A stretch of 64,000 nucleotides of DNA from CAIWHR01 sp963773195 (GCA_963773195.1 CAVZAE010000014.1:33068-97067); one strand, 5' to 3'; positions 26,260 through 34,758 are shown, numbered from the stretch's first letter. The notes: generated by a model from the letters alone, not told the origin. Numbers and translations are program-made.

Positions 26260-26499
26260 ATGTTACGCGATTCCGTCGCTGCCGCCGGCGCCACCGGGCG
26301 CCTCCGCATCGCTGCGGCGTGCGCGGTCGCGGCGATCGCCGTGGGCGGCTGCGGCATCAAGGGCCCGCTGCGCCTGCCCTCACCGGCACCCGCACAGACG
26401 CCGACCACGACGCCCGCACCGACAACGGCGCCAACGGCACCTGACGCGGGCTCGGCGCCGGCCACGGAGCCGGATCAAACGCCACCGAAGAAGCCATGA
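26260..26499 (+). CDS. lptM: LPS translocon maturation lipoprotein LptM (YifL)
   Basis: A 79-residue lipoprotein. A hydrophobic signal (RIAAACAVAAIAVGG) ends in the lipobox VGGC with Cys31, followed immediately by GIKGPL, the conserved YifL/LptM motif. The rest is a Pro/Thr/Ala-rich tail. LptM assists disulfide maturation of LptD in E. coli. A TAGGAT -10-like box (26246-26251) lies 8 bases before the ATG, so the leader would be very short. The stop overlaps the lysA start (ATGA); the lptM-lysA pair beside divergent cyaY is conserved. Confidence 0.88.
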   Translation: MLRDSVAAAGATGRLRIAAACAVAAIAVGGCGIKGPLRLPSPAPAQTPTTTPAPTTAPTAPDAGSAPATEPDQTPPKKP

Positions 26500-27743
26500 C
26501 GGCGCCGTTCGCGAGGCGCGGCGGCGAGCTCTTCGCCGAGGACCTACCGCTCGCCGCGATCGCCGAGCGCTTCGGCACGCCGTGCTATGTCTATTCGCGA
26601 GCGGCGATCGAAGGCAGTTACCGCGACTTCGACGCCGCATTCGCCGCCGTGCCCCATCTCGTCTGCTACGCGGTCAAGGCGAACTCGACGCTCGCGGTGC
26701 TCGATCTCCTCGCGCGCGCAGGCAGCGGCTTCGATATCGTGTCCGGTGGCGAGCTCGCGCGTGTGCTCGCGGCAGCGGGTGACCCGGCCAAGGTCGTATT
26801 TTCGGGCGTCGGCAAGACCGCCCCCGAAATGGAAGCGGCGCTCGCCGCCGGCATCCACTGCTTCAACGTCGAATCGGCGGCCGAGCTCGACGTCCTGAAC
26901 GCCGTCGCCGGTCGCGTGGGGAAGCGCGCGCCGGTGTCGTTTCGCGTGAATCCCGATGTCGACCCCCGGACCCATCCCTACATCTCGACCGGCCTGCGCG
27001 AGAGCAAGTTCGGCGTGGCCTGGAACGATGCGCCTGCGCTGTACCGGCGCGCGGCTTCGTTGCCCCACGTCGAGGTGCGTGGCATCGATTGCCACATCGG
27101 CTCACAGATCACCGATCTCGCGGTCTGCGTGGAAGCGACGGAGAAACTGTTCGCGCTCGCCGACCGGATCGAGGCCGACGGCATCGCGCTGTCGCACGTC
27201 GACGTCGGGGGCGGTCTCGGGATCCGCTACGGAAGCGAGGACGCGATCGATCCTCGCGCGTATGCGCTCGCGCTTGCGCGCGCGCGGGGGAATCGTTCGC
27301 AACGGATGTTGCTCGAGCCGGGGCGCCTTCTTGTCGGCAATGCCGGGATCCTGCTGACCCGCGTGCTGTACCTCAAGCAGTCCGACGGGCGCGACTTCGC
27401 GATCGTCGATGCGGCGATGAACGACTTGATCCGCCCGGCTCTCTACGATGCCTGGCACGCGGTCGAGCCCGTGCGCACACGCGCGGGACCGGTCCGCCGC
27501 TGGCAGATCGTCGGCCCCGTCTGCGAAAGCGCCGATTTCCTCGCGCACGACCGCGACCTCGCGCTTGAGGCGGGCGACTTGGTCGCGATTCGCTCGGCGG
27601 GCGCCTACGCATTCGCGATGAGCTCCAACTACAACACCCGCCCGCGCGCCTGCGAAGTCGTCATCGACGGCTCGCAGGCGCATCTGGCTCGTGCGCGCGA
27701 GTCGATCACGGAGCTGTTCGCAAGCGAATCGCGGTTCCCTTGA
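26496..27743 (+). CDS. lysA: Diaminopimelate decarboxylase
   Basis: A 415-residue PLP enzyme converting meso-diaminopimelate to L-lysine in the cytoplasm. The PLP lysine is K61 in CYAVKANST. Further family marks are SGGELARVL, GVGKTAPEM, NPDVDPRTHPYISTGLRESKFG, DVGGGLGIRY and, near the C-terminus, GPVCESADFL with the catalytic cysteine contributed by the second subunit, plus GAYAFAMSSNYNTRPRACEVV. Translation is coupled to lptM by ATGA. No terminator of clear strength follows; the next gene is 284 bases downstream. Confidence 0.95.
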   Translation: MTAPFARRGGELFAEDLPLAAIAERFGTPCYVYSRAAIEGSYRDFDAAFAAVPHLVCYAVKANSTLAVLDLLARAGSGFDIVSGGELARVLAAAGDPAKVVFSGVGKTAPEMEAALAAGIHCFNVESAAELDVLNAVAGRVGKRAPVSFRVNPDVDPRTHPYISTGLRESKFGVAWNDAPALYRRAASLPHVEVRGIDCHIGSQITDLAVCVEATEKLFALADRIEADGIALSHVDVGGGLGIRYGSEDAIDPRAYALALARARGNRSQRMLLEPGRLLVGNAGILLTRVLYLKQSDGRDFAIVDAAMNDLIRPALYDAWHAVEPVRTRAGPVRRWQIVGPVCESADFLAHDRDLALEAGDLVAIRSAGAYAFAMSSNYNTRPRACEVVIDGSQAHLARARESITELFASESRFP

Positions 27744-27865
27744 ACGAGCGCGCGCGATTGCACTCACGCGCGTGCGGTACTGGAAAATGCGTCTTTGAAC
27801 CCGCAATGACAGTGTGCGAATTCGCAACACTGGCGCACGCAAGGCCCGGAATTGGCGGACAAATC

Positions 27866-27893
27866 TTGCAATCCGGGCAAATGTGGCTAGAAT
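27866..27893 (+). promoter_or_regulatory. Promoter of the H1-like gene
   Basis: TTGCAA (27866-27871), 16-base spacer, TAGAAT (27888-27893), in an unusually AT-rich stretch for this genome. The transcript would start near 27900, giving a leader of about 128 nt before the ATG at 28028. The 284-base gap 27744-28027 shows nothing else recognisable. Confidence 0.5.
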
Positions 27894-28027
27894 TCAGGCA
27901 GCAGGTCGCGGCAGATTTGTCAAGAGGTTTTGGCTAATTCAGCGATGCCGAACGATCAATCCGGCGCACCTGCGAGGTAGTAGAAGCACCATAACAGTCA
28001 TAGCAACTCAGACAGGAGACTACGAGA

Positions 28028-28348
28028 ATGGCAGACATTATGGCGATGATGCCGGCGGCTTCGCCGGCGCCCAGGAAAGCGACCAAGCGCAAGGCCAAGA
28101 AGAAGACGGCGAAGAAGAAGGCTGCGAAGAAGGCCGCGAAGAAGGCGACGAAGCGCAAGGCCGCGAAGAAGGCGACGAAGCGCAAGGCCGCGAAGAAGGC
28201 GACGAAGCGCAAGGCCGCGAAGAAGGCGAAGAAGCGGGCGGCCCCGAAGCGTCGCAAGGCCGCGAAGAAGGCCAAGAAGGCCGCGCCGAAGCGCAAGGCC
28301 AAGAAGGCCAAGAAGGCCAAGAAGGCGAAGAAGGCCAAGAAGCTGTAA
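28028..28348 (+). CDS. Histone H1-like Lys/Ala-rich DNA-binding protein
   Basis: A 106-residue, extremely basic protein. After a short leader (MADIMAMMPAASPAP) the sequence is made of Lys, Ala, Arg and Thr only, built from units such as ATKRKAAKK (three in a row, residues ~40-66) and ending in KAKKAKKAKKAKKAKKL. It resembles the C-terminal part of histone H1 and the AlgP/HctB-like proteins of betaproteobacteria, expected to coat or bridge nucleoid DNA. AGGAG lies 8 bases before the ATG. It has its own promoter and a strong terminator, so it is monocistronic. A role in granule or nucleoid organisation is inferred from composition only. Confidence 0.82.
   Translation: MADIMAMMPAASPAPRKATKRKAKKKTAKKKAAKKAAKKATKRKAAKKATKRKAAKKATKRKAAKKAKKRAAPKRRKAAKKAKKAAPKRKAKKAKKAKKAKKAKKL
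28144..28224 (+). repeat. Three perfect 27-bp tandem repeats in the H1-like gene
   Basis: Three identical 27-base copies (28144-28170, 28171-28197, 28198-28224), each starting GGCGACGAAGCGCAAGG and encoding one ATKRKAAKK unit. Perfect identity at the DNA level suggests recent expansion, so copy number may vary between strains. Confidence 0.85.
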
Positions 28349-28394
28349 GCCTTCGCGCTTCAGGTCCGCCTCCAATCGGGCGGCGGACAAAAAA

Positions 28395-28429
28395 CAGGCG
28401 ACGCATGCTGGCGTCGCCTGTTTTTGTTT
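28395..28429. terminator. Strong bidirectional intrinsic terminator
   Basis: CAGGCGACGC, 6-nt loop, GCGTCGCCTG: a perfect 10-bp stem followed by TTTTTGTTT on + and preceded by a run of A that gives a T-tract on -. It ends both the H1-like transcript and the convergent mltD transcript. Confidence 0.92.
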
Positions 28430-28457
28430 GTGGGGCCCCGCGACTGCGGGAGCAAGA

Positions 28458-30023
28458 TCAGCCGCCCGCCGGCTCGGGCGATTTGGCCGAACGTGTAGGA
28501 GGTTTCGCCGCGCTGCCGGCGCTCGCGGGCCGCGGCGGGGCGGCGGTGCCGCCATTGCTGCCCGGGCTCTTCGCATTCATCGGAGCGGACGGCTTGCGCC
28601 CCGTCGCGCGCTTCGCCCGGGCCGCGTTGGGTGCCAGATCGCTCGTGATCCGCAGCGACTGGCCCGCGTTGACGGAGGCCTGCGTCAGACCGTTCCAGCG
28701 CCTGATGTCGGCCACGCTCACATCGTAACGATTCGCGATCTGCGCGATCGTGTCGCCGCGCTTGACCTTGTAGTAGAACGTCCGGCCCTGCGGCACGGTC
28801 GTGAATACTGCTTGGGCCAGACCGTCGTTCCCGTCGTTGCTCGGGCGGGCCGACGGCACGAGCAGCGTGTGGCCCGGCGGCGGCTTTGTCCGCGCGCCCA
28901 GGCCGTTCACCGCGCGCAGCGTCTCGACCGGCAGATCAAACTTCGCCGCGACCTGCGCGAGCGTCTCCCCATTGCGCATCCGGTACGCCTGCCAGGTGAC
29001 GAGCGGCTGATCGGTAAGATCGAGCTTGGCCGCGAACAGCTCGGCCTTGTCGATCGGCAGCAGGATCGTATATTCCTCCGCGCCCGCGATGACCGGCCGG
29101 TTGAAGTGCGGGTTCAGGAACTGGAATTCCTCCTCCGACATCTCGGCCAACTCCGCTGCACGCTTTACATCGACTCGCTTCGTCGTCTTGACGATGGCGA
29201 AATACGGCGCATCCGGAATGTCGTCGAGCACGATGCCGTACTTGGCCGGATCGCGCACGATGTTCTTGACCGCCTGCAGCTTCGGCAGGTAGTCGCGCGT
29301 CTCGTTCGGCAGGTTGAGGTTCGAGTAGTCGGTCGGCCTGCCCTTCTTCTGGTTCTGGGCGATCGCTCTGCCGACGTTCCCTTCGCCACAGTTGTAGGCC
29401 GCCAGCGCGAGCTGCCAGTCGTCGAAGTCGGTGTGGAGCTTGGTCAGGTACGTGAGCGCCCCGTCGGTGCCGGCCACGACGTCGCGACGCGAATCGAACC
29501 AGAAGCTCTGCTGCATGCCATAGAGCCTGCCTGTCGACGGGATGAATTGCCAGATGCCCGACGCACGGCTCGTGGACAGCGCGTTCGGGTTGAACGCGCT
29601 CTCGATCATTGGCAGGAGGGCGATCTCGGCCGGCATGCCGCGCTCCTGGACCTCGACGACGATGTAGTAAAGGTAGCGCCGGCTGCGATCGACCATCCGC
29701 GCCACGTAGTCCGGCCGCGACGCGTACCACTCTTCCCATTTAGCGACGCGCGGATCGTCCAGGTCCGACATCGCGAAGCCCTTGCGAATGCGGTCCCACA
29801 GATCGTCCTGGGGCGGTGGCAGCGCCTCGAGCGAATCGGCGACGTTCGGCGGAAACGCCGTATCCGCAAGCGGCTGCGCGACGATGACCGGCGGCTCCGG
29901 TGGCGCCGGCGGCTCCGGTACGGTGATCGCGAGAGGATCCGGAGGGGGAAGCTCCGGCGCGGGCGTCGCGCATCCGACGACCAGCGCGACGGCGAAAACC
30001 AACGGGGCGAGCTTAAGACGCAA
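28458..30023 (-). CDS. mltD: Membrane-bound lytic murein transglycosylase D (LysM)
   Basis: A 521-residue lipoprotein that cleaves peptidoglycan. The lipobox VVGC gives acylated Cys18, followed by a Pro-rich spacer. The SLT domain (about 100-260) shows the catalytic Glu141 in LPMIESAFNPNALS, then ASGIWQFIPSTGRLYG and LALAAYNCGEGNVGRAI. Two LysM domains are clear at about 345-390 (YRMRNGETLAQVAAKFDLPVETLRAVNGL) and 420-465 (YYKVKRGDTIAQIANRYDVSVADIRRWNGL). A low-complexity Ala/Pro/Ser tail closes the protein. It converges on the H1-like gene across the bidirectional terminator. In many betaproteobacteria mltD is next to gloB, as here. Confidence 0.92.
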   Translation of the reverse strand: MRLKLAPLVFAVALVVGCATPAPELPPPDPLAITVPEPPAPPEPPVIVAQPLADTAFPPNVADSLEALPPPQDDLWDRIRKGFAMSDLDDPRVAKWEEWYASRPDYVARMVDRSRRYLYYIVVEVQERGMPAEIALLPMIESAFNPNALSTSRASGIWQFIPSTGRLYGMQQSFWFDSRRDVVAGTDGALTYLTKLHTDFDDWQLALAAYNCGEGNVGRAIAQNQKKGRPTDYSNLNLPNETRDYLPKLQAVKNIVRDPAKYGIVLDDIPDAPYFAIVKTTKRVDVKRAAELAEMSEEEFQFLNPHFNRPVIAGAEEYTILLPIDKAELFAAKLDLTDQPLVTWQAYRMRNGETLAQVAAKFDLPVETLRAVNGLGARTKPPPGHTLLVPSARPSNDGNDGLAQAVFTTVPQGRTFYYKVKRGDTIAQIANRYDVSVADIRRWNGLTQASVNAGQSLRITSDLAPNAARAKRATGRKPSAPMNAKSPGSNGGTAAPPRPASAGSAAKPPTRSAKSPEPAGG

Positions 30024-30158
30024 TTGGGCCGGGATCTCGGGACAAGGTCCGGCGATGGTAGGTGGCGCCCGCTGGAAGCGTCAACCCAAAACGTCAAAAA
30101 GCCCGGCCGGTCAGGTATTTGCCGCGACAAACGGGCAACAGGGCCCGCTCAGCGGCAG

Positions 30159-30938
30159 CTACCGAAAGGCATTCTTCCACTCCCGCAGCGTCGCGAATGC
30201 GTCGACGGTGTCGGCGAGCGGCCGTCCCGCATGGGCCTGCGCGGCCGCGAACACCGCGGGATCGGCCGCGCGCAGGAACGGGTTCGTCGCGAGTTCCTCG
30301 TCCATGCGCGACGGCACGGTCGGCAGGCCGCGATCGCGCTTGGCCTGCTCGCGCGCCTGCCGTTCGACCAGCGCTGCGTTGCCCGGCTCCACCGCACGCG
30401 CGAATCGCAGGTTCGATAGGGTGTACTCATGACCACAGTAGACATGCGTATCGCCCGGCAGCGCAGCGAGCTTCGCCAACGACGTGACCATTTGCGCTGG
30501 CGTGCCTTCGAAGAGCTTGCCGCAGCCGCAGGTGAAGAGGGTGTCTCCGGTGAACGTGAGGCGATGCCCGTTCGCGGCTCCGACGTAGGCGACCTGCCCC
30601 GCCGTATGGCCAGGAACATCGAGCACCGCCAACTCGAGGCCCGTGTCGCCGAACGCGAACTTGTCGTTCTCGGCCACCGGGTGCGTGCGGTGCGGGATCG
30701 TCTCGCGCGCCGGACCATAGACCGGCACATCGAACTGCTCGATCAGCGCCGCGATGCCGTTGACGTGATCCCAATGATGATGCGTGATCGCGATCGCAGT
30801 GAGCGTGAGCCCTTCACGCTCGAGGTATGCCTGCACCGGCGCCGCGTCGCCGGGGTCGACGACCGCCGCGCTCCGACCTTCCCGCACGAGCCAGACGTAG
30901 TTGTCGCTGAGCGCGGGGATGGGGATAATCGCCGCCAT
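30159..30938 (-). CDS. gloB: Hydroxyacylglutathione hydrolase (glyoxalase II)
   Basis: A 259-residue metallo-beta-lactamase-fold enzyme hydrolysing S-lactoylglutathione to D-lactate and glutathione. The binuclear metal motif is THHHWDH (52-58), followed by VPGHTAGQVAYV, FTGDTLFTCGCGKLFEGT and VYCGHEYTLSNLRFA; the GloB C-terminal glutathione-binding part ends NPFLRAADP..ATLREWKNAFR. The ATG shares the tetramer CATG with the ATG of the divergent methyltransferase gene, so its promoter lies inside that gene's 5' end: TTGACA (30973-30968), 17-base spacer, GAAGAT (30950-30945), six bases from the ATG. Confidence 0.94.
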   Translation of the reverse strand: MAAIIPIPALSDNYVWLVREGRSAAVVDPGDAAPVQAYLEREGLTLTAIAITHHHWDHVNGIAALIEQFDVPVYGPARETIPHRTHPVAENDKFAFGDTGLELAVLDVPGHTAGQVAYVGAANGHRLTFTGDTLFTCGCGKLFEGTPAQMVTSLAKLAALPGDTHVYCGHEYTLSNLRFARAVEPGNAALVERQAREQAKRDRGLPTVPSRMDEELATNPFLRAADPAVFAAAQAHAGRPLADTVDAFATLREWKNAFR

Positions 30939-31689
30939 GGACGCATCTTCCGGAGCAGGGACGACGGTGTCAACGACGCTCGCCGAGTGGTTTGAGACAC
31001 CGCTCGGCCGCTACCTGCTTGCGCGCGAGCAGGCGTGGTTCGACCGTACCGTCGCCGACATCTTCGGCTTTCACGCGATCCAGATCGGGTTGCCTGCCAC
31101 GCCGTTTCTCGCGCAAAGCCGGATCACGGCGCGCTGGACTGTCGATGTCGCGCCGCCGGCCCAGGTGCTGGCCGACCCGTTGTGGCTGCCGTTTGCCGAG
31201 AACTCGCTCGACCTGGTCGTGCTGCCGCATGCGCTCGAGTTCAGCGGCGAACCGCATCAGCTGCTGCGCGAGGTTCATCGCACGATGCGACCCGACGGCC
31301 AGGTCTTGATCGCCGGCTTCAACCCGTTCTCGCTGTTCGGCGCCCGCCGCTACTTCGGACGCGGCGAAACGCCGCCGTGGAACGGCAGCTTCATCGCCCT
31401 CTACCGGCTCAAGGACTGGCTCGCGCTCCTCGGCTTCGAAGTGACGGGCGGCGGCCTCGACGGCTACGTGCCACCGTTCGCGAACGAAACGTGGCTCGCG
31501 CGCATGCGCTTTCTCGAAAGCGCCGGCGACCGCTGGTGGCCGATCGGCGGGGGCATCTATTACCTGCGCGCGACCAAGCGCGTCCTGGGCATGCGCGTGA
31601 TCACGCCGGCGTGGGAACGGCGCACGAACGGCATCGCGACGGCACCGCGGCAGGCGCGGGAGAGCATCGAGCGGGTCGGCCGGTCTTGA
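30937..31689 (+). CDS. SAM-dependent methyltransferase
   Basis: A class I methyltransferase-like protein of 250 residues from the ATG at 30937. The part ADPLWLPFAENSLDLVVLPHALEFSGEPHQLLREVHRTMRPDGQVLIAGFNPFSLFG covers motifs II-III of the Methyltransf_11 fold; the N-terminal SAM-binding glycine loop is degenerate. This family regularly sits between gloB and rnhA in betaproteobacteria; the substrate is unknown. The start is uncertain: a GTG at 30967 has AGGGA five bases upstream and gives STTLAEWFETPLG, the more usual N-terminus. A GATAAT box at 30924-30929 would start RNA close to the first ATG. The stop overlaps the rnhA TTG. Confidence 0.82.
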   Translation: MDASSGAGTTVSTTLAEWFETPLGRYLLAREQAWFDRTVADIFGFHAIQIGLPATPFLAQSRITARWTVDVAPPAQVLADPLWLPFAENSLDLVVLPHALEFSGEPHQLLREVHRTMRPDGQVLIAGFNPFSLFGARRYFGRGETPPWNGSFIALYRLKDWLALLGFEVTGGGLDGYVPPFANETWLARMRFLESAGDRWWPIGGGIYYLRATKRVLGMRVITPAWERRTNGIATAPRQARESIERVGRS

Positions 31690-32144
31690 GTGCGGCGCGC
31701 GGGCAGGCGACGGCGAGCGGCGCTGTCACGATCTACACCGATGGCGCCTGCAAGGGGAACCCGGGCCCCGGCGGCTGGGGCGCGCTGCTCGTCTTCGGCG
31801 ACCGCGAGCGCGAGATCTTCGGCGGCGAGGCCGCGACGACCAACAATCGGATGGAGTTGACCGCGGTCATCCGCGCGCTCGAAAGCCTCAGGCGCGCGTG
31901 CGACGTCGAACTCTACACCGACTCGCAGTACGTCAAGAACGGCTTCCAGAGCTGGATTCACACCTGGAAGCGCAACGGCTGGAAGACCGCCGACCGCAAG
32001 CCCGTGAAGAACGCTGACCTCTGGCGCGAGCTCGACACCATGGCCGCGCGGCACCGCATCAGGTGGCACTGGGTCCGCGGCCATGCCGATGATCCCGGCA
32101 ACGTGCGCGCGGACGCGCTCGCGAATCGCGGCGTTCCGGCGTAG
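31686..32144 (+). CDS. rnhA: Ribonuclease HI
   Basis: A 152-residue RNase HI degrading the RNA strand of RNA-DNA hybrids. The four catalytic acids are visible: D19 (YTDGACKGNPGPGGWG), E57 (NNRMELTAV), D79 (LYTDSQYVKNG) and the last in NVRADALAN near residue 143. The length matches E. coli (155). The only start that fits is TTG at 31686, which overlaps the methyltransferase stop as TTGA. Coupled translation at a rare start codon suggests low expression. dnaQ, which often follows rnhA, is absent; a convergent TPR gene ends 3 bases beyond. Confidence 0.93.
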   Translation: MSAARGQATASGAVTIYTDGACKGNPGPGGWGALLVFGDREREIFGGEAATTNNRMELTAVIRALESLRRACDVELYTDSQYVKNGFQSWIHTWKRNGWKTADRKPVKNADLWRELDTMAARHRIRWHWVRGHADDPGNVRADALANRGVPA

Positions 32145-32147
32145 CCA

Positions 32148-32495
32148 TTAGCGGCCGAGATCCGCCAGCGCGCGCTCGATTCGCCGCGCAAAGACCGTCA
32201 TTTCCTTTTCCGCCTGCTTGTCGCCGCGCGCGTGCGCGACAGCAATGCCTTGGCGATAGGCGGCAAGCGCGTCCTCGTGGCGCTCCGCCAAAGACAGGGC
32301 GCGCCCATAGAGCTTCCAAGCGGCCGTGTACTGCGGATCCTGAGCGACCGCGCACGCGAGGTGCTCCGCCGCGCGTGCCGCGTCGCCGGCCTTCAGGTAC
32401 TCGTTGCCGAGCGAGTAGCGCAGGAGCGCACCGTCCTTGCCGGCGGCGAGCATCTTCTCGAAGTTGGCGAGCGCCGCGGAAGGCGAATCGGCCAT
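32148..32495 (-). CDS. Small tetratricopeptide-repeat protein
   Basis: A protein of 115 residues with two to three TPR-like helical pairs. LLRYSLGNEYLKAGDAARAAEHLACAVAQDPQYTAAWKLYGRALSLAERHEDALAAYRQGIAVA shows the TPR pattern of small residues at helix contacts and a P in the linker. No enzyme motif. The ATG at 32495 is chosen; a GTG at 32519 would add eight residues and overlap the upstream gene by 14 bases. It is the last of four closely spaced minus-strand genes (gaps 9, 17 and 10 bases), so probably co-transcribed with them. Confidence 0.72.
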   Translation of the reverse strand: MADSPSAALANFEKMLAAGKDGALLRYSLGNEYLKAGDAARAAEHLACAVAQDPQYTAAWKLYGRALSLAERHEDALAAYRQGIAVAHARGDKQAEKEMTVFARRIERALADLGR

Positions 32496-32505
32496 CGCAG
32501 CGAGA

Positions 32506-33111
32506 TCAGTCGCCGACACGCTTGCCGGTTGCGCAGTCGATCTTGCGCATCGGGTAGATCACCTGGCGATCGGCACCATTGACCTTGCCTTCGACCTGCG
32601 CATAGATCCAGCCGCCCGGCGCGTGGCGATAGACGATCCGCTGTGGGAACTCGAGCGCCGAGTTCTCGAACGTGTAGAGTCGATCGTTGCGGTCGTTCGA
32701 CGTGTCGGTGGTGACTCCCATGAACCGGAACGACGCCTCCTTCCCGTCCGACGGTACCGCGACGTAGTAGACGCCGTCGGCTCGCGTCTCGATGCGCAGG
32801 TAGTCGTAGCTCGTGGTCTTGCCACCCATCACCATCTGGCTCATGCCCAGCACGAGCCCGCCGCGCGGCGGCATCCACTGCTCCCGAAAGTCGCGCTGGT
32901 TGACGTTGCCGACCCAGCAGCCGTCGAGCCAGGCGAAGTCAGCGAGGGGATCGGCCGTTGCGGCCGGGGGCGAGGCGGGTGTGGCGGGCGTGGCCGTCGC
33001 GGGCGTGCCGGGCGTCGGTGCGGCAGTCGGCTGGGCGACACCGGCCGCCGGCGTGCATGCGAGCGCAACCGCGACCAGCGCGGCGGCAGCGGGCGATTCA
33101 AGTCGGATCAT
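32506..33111 (-). CDS. DUF6265-like exported protein
   Basis: A 201-residue protein with an N-terminal signal peptide (MIRLESPAAAALVAVALACTPAAGVAQ), then a Pro/Ala/Thr-rich linker to about residue 55. The conserved domain begins DFAWLDGCWVGNVNQRDFREQWMPPRGGLVLGMSQMVMGGKTTSYDYLRIE, which I recognise as the DUF6265 type (lipocalin-like beta structure expected). It ends with IYPMRKIDCATGKRV. No function is known. A Cys in the signal region (LACTPA) does not make a clean lipobox. It lies 17 bases after the DUF6352-like gene. Confidence 0.7.
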   Translation of the reverse strand: MIRLESPAAAALVAVALACTPAAGVAQPTAAPTPGTPATATPATPASPPAATADPLADFAWLDGCWVGNVNQRDFREQWMPPRGGLVLGMSQMVMGGKTTSYDYLRIETRADGVYYVAVPSDGKEASFRFMGVTTDTSNDRNDRLYTFENSALEFPQRIVYRHAPGGWIYAQVEGKVNGADRQVIYPMRKIDCATGKRVGD

Positions 33112-33128
33112 GGGGTCTATCGATTCGG

Positions 33129-34142
33129 TCACTGGGGCCGCGCGAGCGGCAGGTTGACGAGGAGATTCTGCGGCTTGAGCCTGAGCCGGGATTCGGCGTC
33201 CATGGCCATCGCCAGGTAGACGGGCCGCCCCGCAATCGCGGGCCGCACGTCGGCCGGATTGGCGAACCGCAACTCGAACAGACAGAGGAGCCGGCCCATT
33301 CGTTCCTCCTCGATGTCGACGCGATTGTACAAATCGTTGAGAAGGCCCGTGGCCTCCGCGTCGAGGCCCACGTGCCATACCCACCGCTCGTCGTCGATCT
33401 CGCGCACGGGCTCGACCACGACCGCGGCGCCCGCGAAATGCGCGATCCAGCGCTCGAGGACGCGGCAGAGGCCCGCGAGCGCCGGACGTCCCAGGTTCAG
33501 GCTGATGGCGAGGTCGTGGCGCTCGTCGCGTTCCCAGTACGCCGCGGCATTGGTTTCGTCCAATACCTCGAGATCGACGCTTCGCATCGGCGCCTGGTTC
33601 CGGCGCAGGAGCTCGCCCAGATTGCCGAACCCGCCGGTCGTCGCATGAAGCTCGACCGTGGTCTCGTCGGCCGCCATCACCGCGCCGTCGTCGCGAACCG
33701 CAATCCGCTGCGGGCGGAACAGCATCTCCGCGGCGCGCGCCTGCAGCGGGTCGGCGCTCTCGCCCAGGATATGCCGCAGCAACACCTGGGTAAGCTGCGC
33801 GACGAGGAGCGGCGGCACGTCGACGCCATCGCGAAAGAGCGCGACGTAGGCGGCTTCGATCGACGGCGCGCCGGCGAGCCGGCCACGGAAGCGCAGCCAT
33901 ATCGCGTAGTTCTCGCGGATATCGGCGTCGGCCAGGGCGCCGAGCTCCGTCTCCGCCACGGCATCGCGCGGAGCCGCGATCAGCTTCTCGTGCAGCGCAA
34001 ACTCGGCCGGGCAGGACTCCGGCACCGGCGCCAGCTCGGGACGCAGCAGCGATGCGCGCAGGAAGTCGTCGGTCAGCGTGAGCCGGCCATCGGCGCCGAC
34101 GGTGAGCAGGCGATAGCCGCAGGACGGCCAGAAATCGGGCAT
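33129..34142 (-). CDS. DUF6352-like conserved protein
   Basis: A 337-residue soluble protein opening MPDFWPSCGYRLLTVGADGRLTLTDDFLRASLLRPELAPV, the start of the family annotated DUF6352 in betaproteobacteria. No signal peptide, membrane helix or catalytic motif is obvious. A central VRDDGAVMAADETTVELHATTGGFGNLGELLRRNQAP segment looks structurally constrained. It starts 9 bases after the chalcone-isomerase-like gene and is followed by the DUF6265-like gene. The function is unknown; I would not go beyond the family name. Confidence 0.72.
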   Translation of the reverse strand: MPDFWPSCGYRLLTVGADGRLTLTDDFLRASLLRPELAPVPESCPAEFALHEKLIAAPRDAVAETELGALADADIRENYAIWLRFRGRLAGAPSIEAAYVALFRDGVDVPPLLVAQLTQVLLRHILGESADPLQARAAEMLFRPQRIAVRDDGAVMAADETTVELHATTGGFGNLGELLRRNQAPMRSVDLEVLDETNAAAYWERDERHDLAISLNLGRPALAGLCRVLERWIAHFAGAAVVVEPVREIDDERWVWHVGLDAEATGLLNDLYNRVDIEEERMGRLLCLFELRFANPADVRPAIAGRPVYLAMAMDAESRLRLKPQNLLVNLPLARPQ

Positions 34143-34151
34143 CAGGTCGCG

Positions 34152-34712
34152 CTAGCCGCCCAGCATTGCTTTCTTGAGATCAGGCTGGACCGGGTTGTCG
34201 CCGAGCCACGCGTTCATCAGCGCCTTGTTGAAAGCCTCGCCTGGAATCGAACCCTTGGCGGTTCCGTTCAGGCCGACTTTCGTCGCCCCGTCGACGAAGT
34301 CGAATGTAAGTACGTTCCCCTCCTTGAGCGGACCCAGCGACTGGATGATCGAGGTCAGCTGGTCGGTTTCCGCCTTTACCGCCGTCACGTCCGCGGGGGC
34401 ATTGCCTTGCTTGATGCCATCGACGAGCGCTTCGAGCATCTGGTCCGAAGTCACGTCGCGCAGCATGTTGAGCTGCACGCGGCGCGGCGCCTTGGCGTAG
34501 ACCGTGGCGGTGCTGCTCGCCTTCGCCGCGACATACAGGCTGCCCACGTACACCTTGAACATGAACTTGGTGCGGACCCCGGCACCATTGAGCACAAGCT
34601 CCTGGCCCCCGAGCGAGAGCTTGTCGTCGAGCTTGACGCCCCCCACCTCAGCCGCGAGCGCCGGACCCGATGCGATACACAAAAGCGTCAAAAATGCGAA
34701 TTTACGTATCAT
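34152..34712 (-). CDS. Chalcone isomerase-like (CHI-fold) exported protein
   Basis: A 186-residue protein with a signal peptide (FAFLTLLCIASGPALA, cleavage near residue 21) followed by a CHI-fold domain: VGGVKLDDKLSLGGQELVLNGAGVRTKFMFKVYVGSLYV and RVQLNMLRDVTSDQMLEALVDGI. Bacterial members of this family bind fatty acids or related ligands rather than isomerising chalcone; the reaction here is unknown. AGGA lies about 5 bases before the ATG. It is first in the four-gene minus-strand run and lies just downstream of the beta-oxidation genes, separated by a palindromic element. Confidence 0.8.
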   Translation of the reverse strand: MIRKFAFLTLLCIASGPALAAEVGGVKLDDKLSLGGQELVLNGAGVRTKFMFKVYVGSLYVAAKASSTATVYAKAPRRVQLNMLRDVTSDQMLEALVDGIKQGNAPADVTAVKAETDQLTSIIQSLGPLKEGNVLTFDFVDGATKVGLNGTAKGSIPGEAFNKALMNAWLGDNPVQPDLKKAMLGG

Positions 34713-34758
34713 GATTCCTCCAGATGGAGCGTCGCGGTCCGTTGCACGTTTCGATGGA

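Noticed and set aside
27744..27865. lysA terminator at the CGCGCG..CGCGCG repeat near 27750-27772
   Set aside because: The arms are simple alternating GC, the loop is poor and no T-tract follows.
28144..28224. Possible CRISPR array
   Set aside because: The 27-bp copies are directly adjacent with no spacers and are in frame in the H1-like coding sequence.
27934..28338. Hydrophobic minus-strand frame made of Phe/Leu/Ala repeats
   Set aside because: It is the mirror of the AAG/GCC codons of the H1-like gene; no ribosome site and no family resemblance.
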